A stretch of 29,119 nt of DNA from contig NW_003216476.1 of the NCBI RefSeq assembly GCF_000006405.1, forward strand, positions 104,134 through 133,252. Reading direction: 5' to 3'. Shown here piece by piece: positions 20,581 through 29,055 of this stretch. Source of the stretch: Perkinsus marinus ATCC 50983. Lineage: Eukaryota; Perkinsozoa; Perkinsida; Perkinsidae. The notes under the pieces are model-generated. The model worked only from the letters and a program-made list of their open reading frames with translations. It did no database searches and had not been told where the DNA came from. A program made the position numbers and the translations under genes. Positions within the stretch are counted from its first letter, which is position 1; each line of letters opens with the position of its first letter.

Positions 20581-21636
20581 ATGTTGTATACCCTCAGTGT
20601 GACCATCCTTGCCATCCCTACCGTATTGGCTTGGGGTCCCGACGGTCATGCTACTGTAGCTGATACTGCTAGCAAGTACTTTAATTCTAATGCCGGGAAG
20701 GCTGTTGATGAGATCATGGGTGAGGGCACTAGACTAGCCGACTACTCTACTTGGGCTGACAGTGTCCTTCATGGTCCTGATAAGGCTGAGTGGAAGTGGT
20801 CCTCTGGTTTACACTATGCAGATGTTGATGACTGCGAGTTTGTCTATTCTCGTGATTGCAAGGATGACTATTGTGTTGCTGGTGCTATCAAGAACTACAC
20901 TCGTCAGGTCGTCGATGAGACGTTGCCAATTGAGAGCCGTCAGACTGCTTTGAAGTTCCTCACTCACTTCATGGCTGATGCTCATCAGCCTCTCCATGCT
21001 GGTCGTTATTCGGATTATGGTGGAAACTCCATCCATGTGGACTATAAGTTCGCGGATAACAAGTCGGCCACTTTACACAAGGTTTGGGACGAGAAGCTTA
21101 TTGACGAGTTCGAGGGCTCCACATATGGTAACCAGTATGTTCAACAAGACTTCAACTACGACACCCCCGTCGCCGAGAGAGATGTCTTCTGGGGAATCAC
21201 TGAAGCTGATCTGGAAAAGGAACTGGCAGAAGGCGGTGCTTTCCATGATAAGATTCCCATGTGGCTTGAGGACTGCGAGATGAACGGTCTAGATGAGTGT
21301 GTTAATACGATGGTTACCGAGACGGCCGCTGCTGCTTGCGACTTCGCCTACAAACATGTCAATGGTAGCGAGGTTCTCGATGATGATGTTCTTCCTATGG
21401 AGTATTACGAGCAACGCTTTAACACTGTTAAGGAGCAACTCGCTAAGGCTGCTGTGCGTTTTGCTTGGGTCATGAACAATGCTTTCCCTGAGGATACTAC
21501 TGTCACTACTACTTCTGCTCCTCGTGATTGCAGTGAGGCCGACAGAAAGTGCGAGCTTAGTTATCCTGGTTCGTACTGCAAGTATTGGCAGACTATTCCT
21601 GTTTGCTTCGGCAGTGATATTCCGTGTGCTTGCTAG
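20581..21636 (+). CDS. secreted S1/P1-type nuclease, copy 1 (intronless)
   Basis: Zinc-dependent nuclease of the S1/P1 family (single-stranded nucleic acids, 3'-nucleotidase), 351 residues. The first 17 residues are a signal peptide, and cleavage after VLA leaves Trp at position 1 of WGPDGH, as the family needs, because the amino-terminal Trp is a zinc ligand. Other ligand positions are visible: WADSV, GLHYAD, HFMADAHQPLH and LHKVWDEKLID, so all three zinc sites look complete. Beyond the ~270-residue catalytic part is a Thr-rich linker (TTVTTTSAP) and a tail with six Cys (SYPGSYCKYWQTIPVCFG), perhaps a small binding domain. It is a single uninterrupted ORF although the neighbouring genes are intron-dense. 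It faces copy 2 at 23030-24130. Likely exported for nucleic-acid digestion. Confidence 0.95.
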   Translation: MLYTLSVTILAIPTVLAWGPDGHATVADTASKYFNSNAGKAVDEIMGEGTRLADYSTWADSVLHGPDKAEWKWSSGLHYADVDDCEFVYSRDCKDDYCVAGAIKNYTRQVVDETLPIESRQTALKFLTHFMADAHQPLHAGRYSDYGGNSIHVDYKFADNKSATLHKVWDEKLIDEFEGSTYGNQYVQQDFNYDTPVAERDVFWGITEADLEKELAEGGAFHDKIPMWLEDCEMNGLDECVNTMVTETAAAACDFAYKHVNGSEVLDDDVLPMEYYEQRFNTVKEQLAKAAVRFAWVMNNAFPEDTTVTTTSAPRDCSEADRKCELSYPGSYCKYWQTIPVCFGSDIPCAC

Positions 21637-21940
21637 AACGTTTTGATTCATGTTAAATCTCATTCATGTTAAATACTGTATGATATCGTGATGTGAGTAG
21701 ATTTACTTTTTGGTTATCAATCTACAAGGGGTTCTTGCTTGTTCATAGAATCCACGAGCTCCCGAGTTTCAGACGTTCGATGTTGATTTTTATCAGTGAG
21801 ATTGTTAGAGGGTGAGTTTCAAGTTGTATGAACTCATTTGAATCAGTGAGAAGAGCAAAATTATCATTGTAAAATCGTCCATGTCATTCGAAGTGAAACT
21901 TTGCTGCCGGGGTGAATCTGATACTTCTATCGATTGAGCA

Positions 21941-22540
21941 CAGATAATCGTGCCACCTTAGACGATGTTGCAAAGGATAACCTCAATTGAAATGTCAATA
22001 GGATGTTGGGCGAGTTCATGGGAAGTGTAACAAGTGCTATCTACTCGAGTGTCGTGGAGACTATTGTTCACGGTCCATACGTAGCCGAGTGGCTCGCCAA
22101 TCTCTATCAAGTCATCACTCATGACAAATGCAACTTCATCTACTTCCGTGATCGCATAAATGACCACAGCGTTGTCGTTGCTATCGAGAAATACACCCGT
22201 CAAGTGGCGGACACACTCTCCCTCAAGAGCAGCGCCAATAAGCTCGTTCTCCTCTCATGCACCTCATGAATAACATTCACCATCCATTTCATGATGATGC
22301 TAAGGCTGCTAACTCCCAAAACGCTAACATAGACTGGGCATGACGATTAATACGTTCGAAGGTAGCGAGTAACATCCAGACCACATTCAACAAAACTTCA
22401 TCAGTATCTGAACTATCACTGGAGTGAATGCCCGAGTGAAGATTGTCGTGAGAAGGTTCCTTAGTGGCTCAAGGATAAAAGTGGTCTTAACTATTACGAC
22501 CGCTTCTATAGATATACCATTCACATCGTAAGCCTGGGGA
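21941..22540 (+). pseudogene. decayed S1/P1 nuclease copy
   Basis: Translation in shifting frames follows the flanking nucleases. RATLDDVAKDNLN answers HATVADAGNKLFN. Then come MLGEFMGS, VETIVHGP and CNFIYFRDR for CHFIYSRDC. IEKYTRQVAD is nearly unchanged, MHLMNNIHHPFH stands for MHFMGDIHQPLH, and YYDRFYRYTIHIV lies near the end. In-frame stops and several frame changes break it. The signal peptide, first Trp ligand, much of the middle and the Cys tail are missing. It lies in the same direction as copy 1, 300 bp beyond its stop. IEKYTRQVAD is as close to copy 2 as to copy 1. Confidence 0.9.
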
Positions 22541-23029
22541 CAACTCTCATGTATATACATCCCCCTTAAAACTAGATACCCTCACTGTTCAGTTGAACTC
22601 AATTATGCTAAAAGGAGACTTGTATAGCAACCTCGTCAAGTATCGAGATGTACGCTCACAAAAACTCTCGCACTTTCCCTCTGACTCTACTGGTAGATAA
22701 CACAAACGAATCTGGACAATGAACTACTAACCGTTGTGAGGGTGGGGTTCGCCAAATTGATATCTCATTGACTTCGTGGTCCAACACAACAGATAAATAC
22801 CTGCGCGAGCAAACAGAATTCTCTTGGGTAGACAAAAAACTACTCGTGTATATCACAGGAGTTACTTCGCGCTCTCATAGGACACAACGACAACAATGCC
22901 GAATAACTTAACCACATAGGGATAGAGCTGTGTACATTGGCACAGTTCGACATCACCAGAAAGAATCGATGATGTACTGAAGACACATAAATTACATGAG
23001 GATAGCATCGGGTACAATACAGTGACGAC
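22541..23029. other. non-coding stretch between nuclease remnant and copy 2
   Basis: No convincing ORF or repeat. It should contain the 3' UTR of nuclease copy 2. Confidence 0.4.
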
Positions 23030-24130
23030 TTAGCAAGAGCAAGGGATATTGGAACCGAAGCAAACAGGCTCGGTCAGCCAATACTTGCAGTATGAGCCGG
23101 AGTAGGAAAGAGCACATTCGGCGTCAGCTTTCGAGCAGTTAGAGGCTGCGATGGTGGTAGTCTTGACCGCAGCAGCGGTGGTCTTGGCCGTAGTAGTGGT
23201 GGTAGTAGTAGTAACAGTATCAGGGAAAGCGTGATTCATAATCCAGGCAAAACGAACGGCTCCCTTCGCGAGTTGCTCCTTAACAATTTTAATACGATCA
23301 TCGTAGTAATCCATAGATAGCACATCTCCATACTCGATCTCATCACCATCAAGATGTCTATAAGCATCAGCACAAGCAATGATTGCCGACTCCTCAGCCA
23401 TGGTGTTCACACACTCGTCCAGGCCGTTGGTCTCGCAGTCAGCGAGCCACATCGGAACTCTATCATGGAAGGCGCCTCCTTCAGCCAACTCTGTCATAAT
23501 ATCGGACACCGTAATTCCCCAGAACGTCTCCCTCTCGGCGAGCGGGGTACTGTAGTTGGCGTCTTGCTGGATGTATTCACCATCATACTGACTAGCCTGA
23601 GACTGGTCAATCATCTTCTCGTCCCAGGCGTGATGAAGGGCACCATACTCGTAGTTGGCGAACTTCATATCAACCTTGATAGTGTTTCCACCATAGTCAG
23701 AATGTCGACCAACATGGAGAGGTTGATGAATATCACCCATGAAGTGCATGAGGAACTTCAAAGCCACTTGCCTCTGCTCTATAGGAAGACTAGTGTCCGC
23801 CACTTGACGGGTATAGTTCTTGATACCACCAACAACACAGTAGTCATCTTTGCAGTCTCGGGAGTAGATAAAATGACACTGTTCAACATCAGCAAAATGT
23901 AAACCAGAGGACCACTCCCACTCAGAGCTATCAGGCCCATGAAGGACACTATCGGGCCAACTGGCGTAATCGGCCATCCTGACGCCTTCGCCCAATATCT
24001 CAGCCACAGCCTCATTAGCATTGTCGTTGAATAGTTTATTGCCAGCATCAGCTACAGTAGCATGACCATCAGGACCCCATGCAACAGCAGCAAGGATGAC
24101 AAGAGCAGACAATAGTATTGACTTGAACAT
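23030..24130 (-). CDS. secreted S1/P1-type nuclease, copy 2 (intronless)
   Basis: Paralogue of the 20581-21636 gene, 366 residues, same architecture. The signal peptide (MFKSILLSALVILAAVA) is followed by WGPDGH with Trp at the mature N-terminus. Zinc-ligand segments are SWPDSV, GLHFAD, HFMGDIHQPLH and LHHAWDEKMID. The linker is longer and Thr-rich (TVTTTTTTTTAKTTAAAV), and the six-Cys tail is conserved (SYSGSYCKYWLTEPVCFG). Linker length is the main difference from copy 1, as expected for a flexible spacer. It is intronless. It lies in tail-to-tail orientation to copy 1, so the cluster is an inverted pair with a dead copy between. The large plus-strand ORF opposite it (23354-23902) is a shadow. 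Confidence 0.95.
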   Translation of the reverse strand: MFKSILLSALVILAAVAWGPDGHATVADAGNKLFNDNANEAVAEILGEGVRMADYASWPDSVLHGPDSSEWEWSSGLHFADVEQCHFIYSRDCKDDYCVVGGIKNYTRQVADTSLPIEQRQVALKFLMHFMGDIHQPLHVGRHSDYGGNTIKVDMKFANYEYGALHHAWDEKMIDQSQASQYDGEYIQQDANYSTPLAERETFWGITVSDIMTELAEGGAFHDRVPMWLADCETNGLDECVNTMAEESAIIACADAYRHLDGDEIEYGDVLSMDYYDDRIKIVKEQLAKGAVRFAWIMNHAFPDTVTTTTTTTTAKTTAAAVKTTTIAASNCSKADAECALSYSGSYCKYWLTEPVCFGSNIPCSC

Positions 24131-24586
24131 CGTAGTAATACTAGCTTATAGACGACACCGATAGAGTTACAGTATGGGTCCTTTTTCTAGCTATAATCAG
24201 CTATTCATATAGCTAGATACCTCAGCTGCCCAACTCAGCTAATTAGCCTCTCGAGCTCTGCGCCCAATATTTTGTCATAAACTATGCGATTTCACCAAGT
24301 CGATGTTGGACTATACATTCACCGTGAACATCACGAAACAATCAAAGGATGAGTTCATATTTTACAACTCGCAAATAGTCGCGTGGTCATGCATCCGTCC
24401 AATCGTGAGGGCATCCAGGTTCGAACCCTGCTCGTTGTATTTCTCATCTCACTACTGTCTAAACTCAAGTCCAACCAACTGCGTGAAACGATGATCTCTT
24501 CCATCAATGAGAGATTGTTGTTACTGATGGCCGCTATGAGTATCCTCTATTATTTTTACACTTAAATATTCACCATCATCGAACTC
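24131..24586. other. intergenic stretch with a tRNA-like element
   Basis: Between the start of nuclease copy 2 and the end of eIF3c. At 24366-24440 (plus) ACAAC and GTTGT could pair as an acceptor stem. TAGTCGCGTGGTCATGC resembles an A-box, and CCAGGTTCGAACCCTGC is a T-arm with four of five stem pairs. The anticodon stem does not close, so it is tRNA-derived rather than a working tRNA. No gene is seen in the rest. Confidence 0.4.
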
Positions 24587-27500
24587 CTAACGTCGTCCAG
24601 GAGGGACGTACATTCCCGTCCTCAGACCGCCGACCCCTCCAGCAGGCTTCAGACCACCAACAGCCGAGGCGTTCGGGATGACTGTCCCCTTAGCCTGCCT
24701 CCGAGCCGCTCCCCAGCCTCTTCTCGCCGCTTCCTCACTACTCAGAGGAGCTCGAGCAACCCGAGGCTTCGGCTGATCACTCGGCAGACCACTTCCTCGA
24801 TAGTCGTACCGACCGGTACTTTGATCCATCACCAATTTGTCGCTGCTGTCGAGTGTCATGATAGAACGATCTACAAGCTGTCGTGAAAGCTGCTGGAACC
24901 GAGACGCACGGGGGAAACTGAGAAAACAACAATATTCACTTCAACCTGATTAGTAATCGTATATTCATATCAATGCTAATAATACTTAGATAAAACACAT
25001 GAAATATAACGATATGAAAAAACCCTAGTGAAAAACATATTCCAAGACTAGTGCATATCACCGCGAATATCGCGTTTTTCACCGAGTTTTACGCCACTTC
25101 GCAAAAAACGGGTGAAACTCCAATATCTATTCATAAACATAGTAATAATTACATTATAATCTGTATTTCTTTGTTGATGTGAAAAGAAATAATTCCTCAC
25201 AACTCTTACTTGGTATAGAGCATCTTATCCTCAGTAGCATCGCCAAGTTCACCGTCCGCGACAAACTGCGCAGGGTACTCTCCTCGGAAAATCAGTTGTC
25301 GAATCATAGCTGAAAAACACTATAGTCCAACACAGTACCAATAGCTTACCATTGACAGTGCTATGGTCAACCTTATAGTGCTGCGATAGCTGCTGCGAAT
25401 CGACCGACGTGTGAGTGAGCATACTCCTATACAAGGCCACTTGCAGGCAAGTCTCCCTCATACCCTCCTCGATGAGAGGAAGCACAGTAGCAGGAAGTTG
25501 ATCCCAGATCTTCAACGACTTTATCAAAGTCACCGCACGGTCGACGTCTGCAGACAGCGCGGCCTTGCCAGCAAAGAGGACCGAGTCGCGACCGGATTCG
25601 GGAGGACCGAGGAAGGTTTGACGGTCCATCAACTCGAGAGATCGACGGACGACTCTGTTCACAAGGGGGCTGTTCGCACCTGACGAAAAAAATTTTTCCT
25701 CGATCTATATTATATAATAATAAGCTTAAGCCTTGACCATATAGTGGAGTTTCACCCTAGTAATATGAAAAAAACACTAGTGAAAAGTTCATTTCACGAC
25801 TACTGCATAGCGCCGCGAATATCGCGTTTTTCACAGAATATTACTTTACTTCACGTAAAATGAGTGAAACTACACTATACCAAACGGCAATCAATGGCCA
25901 TGTATGTATTAGTACATATTAATACTTCATATATATTTAAATTATGTATTGGAGTTTCACCACCCGTTTTACGTAAAGTAGAGTGAGACTCGGTGAAAAA
26001 CGCGATATTCGTGGTGATATGCAGTAGTCTTGAAATCTGTTTTTCATATCACTAGGGTGGTGAAATTATATTTAATATATTATGGTAATCTCAATATAAC
26101 AGATTTTATTCCATTGATATATAGTAATAACTAGTACAATGTATAATATCTAGGATTCGAACCCACGACCATCCTACCAGTAGCACGGTGATATGCCATT
26201 TGAGTGACCTCTAGCAAGACGCCGCAGATCATGTGGGCGGTCTCGACGAGCTCGAGGTTCATATGCATGTGGTAGGGAAGACGACGGCGCCTCTCAGCCT
26301 TCTCCTGCTCAGGAGTCTTCTCCTGATCGAGAACTCCGTCACTGCGCCACGAAATTACCCAGCCTCACCTCTCCACGCATAGTTGACACTCGACTGTATC
26401 CTTGAGCCAAGAGCTCTCGACAACGATTCTGACCACATAGCTCATAAAGATACCTGCACAGGTTCAATTCCCACACCCTGCATTTTTCATCACACTCCCC
26501 TACTTGTGAGCTTGCGCTACATTTCCGGCTCGGAAATGCGCCATACCAATAGCCGCCAACGCCCTGTTGTACAAGACCTGGGTATTCACATCAGCTCCAG
26601 CACCACTCAGCGAAGGAGGCACTCTCTCATGCACGTTGGAGACTGTAATAAGCCTCCTCGCCTCCTTCAACCGGTCGTTATTAGCATAGTGGAAGATTTG
26701 ACGTAGCAGAGCGATGACCTTCATACTAGTAGCCATCGGACCGTTGAAGTTGTAGACACACGCGGCCAGACTGCCCACCAAAGCAACCGAGCTTCCTTCC
26801 TCCAGCTGCGACAGACGCTCCCACTCAGCACTGGCAGTCTCCGTTAGGGAATTAGCAAGATTGCAAGAGAGCAATTTCTCGCCGTCCTTCAGATTTTCTC
26901 CAATCTTCTTGATAACGAGCTTGTTGAGATTCTCGGCGCGATAATAGAGATGGTCCATCAACTTCAAGGCAACACGAGAAACGACGGAGTCCTTGGCTTC
27001 TCCCTCATCGACGTTGGTATCAACTGAAAAGCAGAGGTGCCAGGTTCGAATCCCACAAGCAGTGTTGGAATATACGCTCGCTTTCCTCAGCTAAGTCTAG
27101 AAGTTTCCTTACTGGTTATTGAAGTTTCCTTACAAATTCGGGTAGAAGTAAGAAACAGAAACCATAAAAATTTTCCTCAAATTTTCATCAAATGTCACCT
27201 ACACATGTAGTTGATCATGTCCATATTTTCTCACGCCACCCAAAAGTGCCTACTTTTAAACTGGCACAACGCCACGAATTCCAAAGCCGCCAACTTGTAA
27301 GCATCAGCGAGGCGCTCCGTGTATTGCTCCGCAGTGGCGATAGCACCAGTAGTTGTGGACGACCCAGCAGAGTGTTGCGACGACGACAAGCTGAAAACAA
27401 ACTCAATACCGCGAGGTCCCCGGTTCGATTCCCACGCCCTACTCTGCTGCACTCTGAAGACTCTTATACAAGTCTTCATCCAACTGCTCGATGAATCCCG

Positions 27501-29055
27501 CAACCGCAGAGTTGGTGGAAGACCTCTGCTGCTTCCTCACAGTCTCATCTTCGCTTTTCTCCATACCACCAGTCAGAATCACCGCGCTACCATCGCTCGC
27601 CACAACAGAGATGAGCCGACCAAGGTAAGCAAAGCACTGTAACCACGCCGGGCGAGCGAGACTGTTAAAGACACCCGAACGTTGGTCCACGTAGTGAGAG
27701 AGAATACCACCAAGTAGAGTAGCCCGAGCACTGGTGTCGAACTCATTCTTCTCGGAAATTTCAAGTAATGCCAACATTTTCTTCAACTGGAGCTGTCTAT
27801 CCACGCCCTTACGCCCACGCTGTTGGAGGATCTCCCTCGTTTTAGCAACAACATCGTCCTCCTCCATCTCGTCGTGAATGCCGTATTGGGTCTTCAGCGT
27901 CTCCACCAAAGCCTCCTCGCGATCAACGATCTTGAACTCAGATTCGAAGTCCTCTTCATCAGCGTCGCTGTCAACTGCCAGCTGGCGCTTAGCCGCAGCC
28001 TCTTCTCTAGCACCACGAGCTTGCAAGCGACGAGCACGAACCTGTAATAAAAATGTCATCACCTAGGATCGAACCCACAACCACTCGATTAATAGCCGAG
28101 AATCCCACCATTATACCACATTACCTCGTTTGCCTGCTTCCTCTCATCTTCCGAGTCACTTTCATCGCTGTCCTTCAACCACTTCAAAGCACGCTTCCTC
28201 CTCTTTGCTTGCTCGTCCAACTCGTCATCTTCACTCTCATCATCGGCCGACATGCTCCAAGCGCTCTCAGCTTCAGATTCACTTTCACTCTCGCTGCTGG
28301 ACTCCTCCGATTCACTACTGCTACTGTAGGACGACGATGATGATGAAGACTCATCAGAAGAGGACTGAAGACACCAACAGTCAATGGAGAACTACATGTG
28401 TTGGTAAAAATGAGAAAATTTAGAGAAATTGTCGTTAATTTTTATAATGTAGTGAGGAAACTTATGAGCTCAGTTGAGGAAACCAAACATATATGCCCAC
28501 ACCAACACAGCCGCACGCTACCTCATCACTATCACTTTCATCGTCTGAGGACGTAAGAGAGCCCTCAGAATCAACATCGTCAACAACAGCACGGCGCTTA
28601 GGCTTTGCACGATGCTGAAAAAATACAACAACAATGAAGTTTCACCCTAGTGATATGAAAAACACTAGTGGAAAACATATTTCACAAACCGCTGCATATC
28701 ATCGCGTTTTTCACAGAGTATCACACCACTTCACGTAAACCGGTGAAACTCCAATAATAACCACAGAATTTATGCTTCCTACCTTGACACTTTCATCTTC
28801 ACTCTCACTAGAGCTGCTCTCACTTTCCGACTCCGACTCAGATTCAGACGATTCGCTACTGCTGCTATCCTCGTCCTCCTCCGACTCGCTTTCAGATTCG
28901 TCACTATCAATATCATCCTCAACATCAGAATCTTCCGATTCATCATCAGCCTCCTCATCCTCGAATGTGGTAGAGGCATTGGCGTAGTCTTCAGGATGAT
29001 CACGACAATGCTCGAGCTGCTCCTCGGGGAAGGTCTGGGCGTTACCCTTGCGGAC
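24587..29055 (-). CDS. EIF3C: translation initiation factor eIF3 subunit c (5' end outside window)
   Basis: Core subunit of eIF3, which loads mRNA and initiator tRNA on the 40S ribosome. Exons, 5' to 3': 29055-28783, 28614-28522, 28364-28125, 28041-27443, 27390-27254, 27023-26504, 26453-26369, 26322-26178, 25679-25350, 25309-25210 and 24917-24587. These give 2853 nt (950 residues), phases all consistent. Order: the family's Ser/Asp/Glu-rich region (exons 1-3), [93 protein letters not shown], then the PCI winged helix ([31 protein letters not shown]) and a Gly/Arg-rich tail ending PPGRR. Human eIF3c matches each from memory. The ATG at 29100 is probably not the start, because an acceptor GATCAG precedes VRKGNAQ, where homology begins; the N-terminal helical part should lie beyond 29119. 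Confidence 0.93.
25012..25122 (+). repeat. palindromic element P copy 7 (eIF3c intron 10)
   Basis: The left end is truncated (starts GATATGAAAA). Core GCATATCACCGCGAATATCG and right end AACGGGTGAAACTCCA are intact. It sits in intron 24918-25209. Confidence 0.88.
25745..25874 (+). repeat. palindromic element P copy 8 (eIF3c intron 8)
   Basis: TGGAGTTTCACCCTAGTAAT to GAGTGAAACTACA, core GACTACTGCATAG and CGCGAATATCGCG. TATAG on the left and CTATA on the right flank it. Confidence 0.92.
25950..26067 (-). repeat. palindromic element P copy 9 (eIF3c intron 8)
   Basis: TGGAGTTTCACCACCCGTTT to ACTAGGGTGGTGAAAT, opposite in orientation to copy 8 and 75 bp from it in the same intron. Confidence 0.92.
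26137..26202 (-). repeat. tRNA-like element straddling the exon 8 / intron 8 boundary of eIF3c
   Basis: In host orientation the intron opens GTAGGATGGTCGTGGGTTCG and continues AATCCTAG, a T-arm/B-box. The preceding exon bases (CTCAAATGGCATATCACCG) could be the A-box side. If so, the 5' splice site lies inside a tRNA-derived sequence. The exon still encodes VTQMAYH, which lines up with IPYMAAH of human eIF3c, so the exon part may be a chance resemblance. Confidence 0.45.
26454..26503 (+). repeat. 50 nt eIF3c intron 6, antisense tRNA-like
   Basis: The plus strand reads CTGCACAGGTTCAATTCCCA followed by CACCCTGCATTTTTC: a T-arm with B-box and an oligo-T. The whole intron, GTAGGG to TGTGCAG, is little more than this piece. 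Confidence 0.65.
27024..27062 (+). repeat. tRNA 3'-half-like piece at the acceptor end of eIF3c intron 5
   Basis: The plus strand reads CTGAAAA (anticodon-loop-like), GCAGA, GGTG, CCAGG and TTCGAAT with CC following. The spacing is exactly that of a tRNA from anticodon loop to T-loop, and the loop would carry GAA (Phe). Read antisense, CTGAAAA is the splice acceptor TTTTCAG. Confidence 0.6.
27063..27232 (+). repeat. dispersed element R, single copy (eIF3c intron 5)
   Basis: One head (TGTTGGAATATACGCTCGCT, TTCCTCAGCTAAG) and the whole tail (AAATTCGGGTAGAAGTAAG, CACATGTAGTTGATCATGTC, CATATTTTC). It directly abuts the tRNA-like piece, making a chimera. Confidence 0.85.
27391..27442 (+). repeat. 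52 nt eIF3c intron 4, antisense tRNA-like
   Basis: The plus strand reads CTGAAAAC at one end and GTCCCCGGTTCGATTCCCAC, then GCCCTAC, at the other. The T-stem and B-box are clear. The distance from CTGAAAA to the T-arm is about 11 nt longer than in class I tRNAs, as with a long variable arm. Confidence 0.6.
28042..28124 (-). repeat. 83 nt eIF3c intron 3, sense tRNA-like along most of its length
   Basis: In host orientation it opens GTAATGTGGTATAATGGTGG (A-box-like TGGTATAATGG), then has a five-pair anticodon-type stem CTCGG/TCGAG around CTATTAA (anticodon position ATT), then TTGTGGGTTCGATCCTAGG (B-box). The T-stem and acceptor stem are imperfect. The tRNA-like part begins at the donor GT itself. 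Confidence 0.65.
28395..28508 (-). repeat. dispersed element R, diverged copy (eIF3c intron 2)
   Basis: The minus strand reads GTGTGGGCATATATGTTTGG, TTTCCTCAACTGAGCTCATA and AGTTTCCTCACTAC, then an AT-rich tail. It fills most of intron 28365-28521. Confidence 0.8.
28635..28753 (+). repeat. palindromic element P copy 10 (eIF3c intron 1)
   Basis: TGAAGTTTCACCCTAGTGAT to CCGGTGAAACTCCA with a shortened core. It makes up 119 of the 168 nt of intron 28615-28782. Confidence 0.92.

Noticed and set aside
23354-23902. 182-codon plus-strand ORF
   Set aside because: Lies antisense to the conserved S1/P1 nuclease copy 2 and has no features of its own; a shadow ORF.
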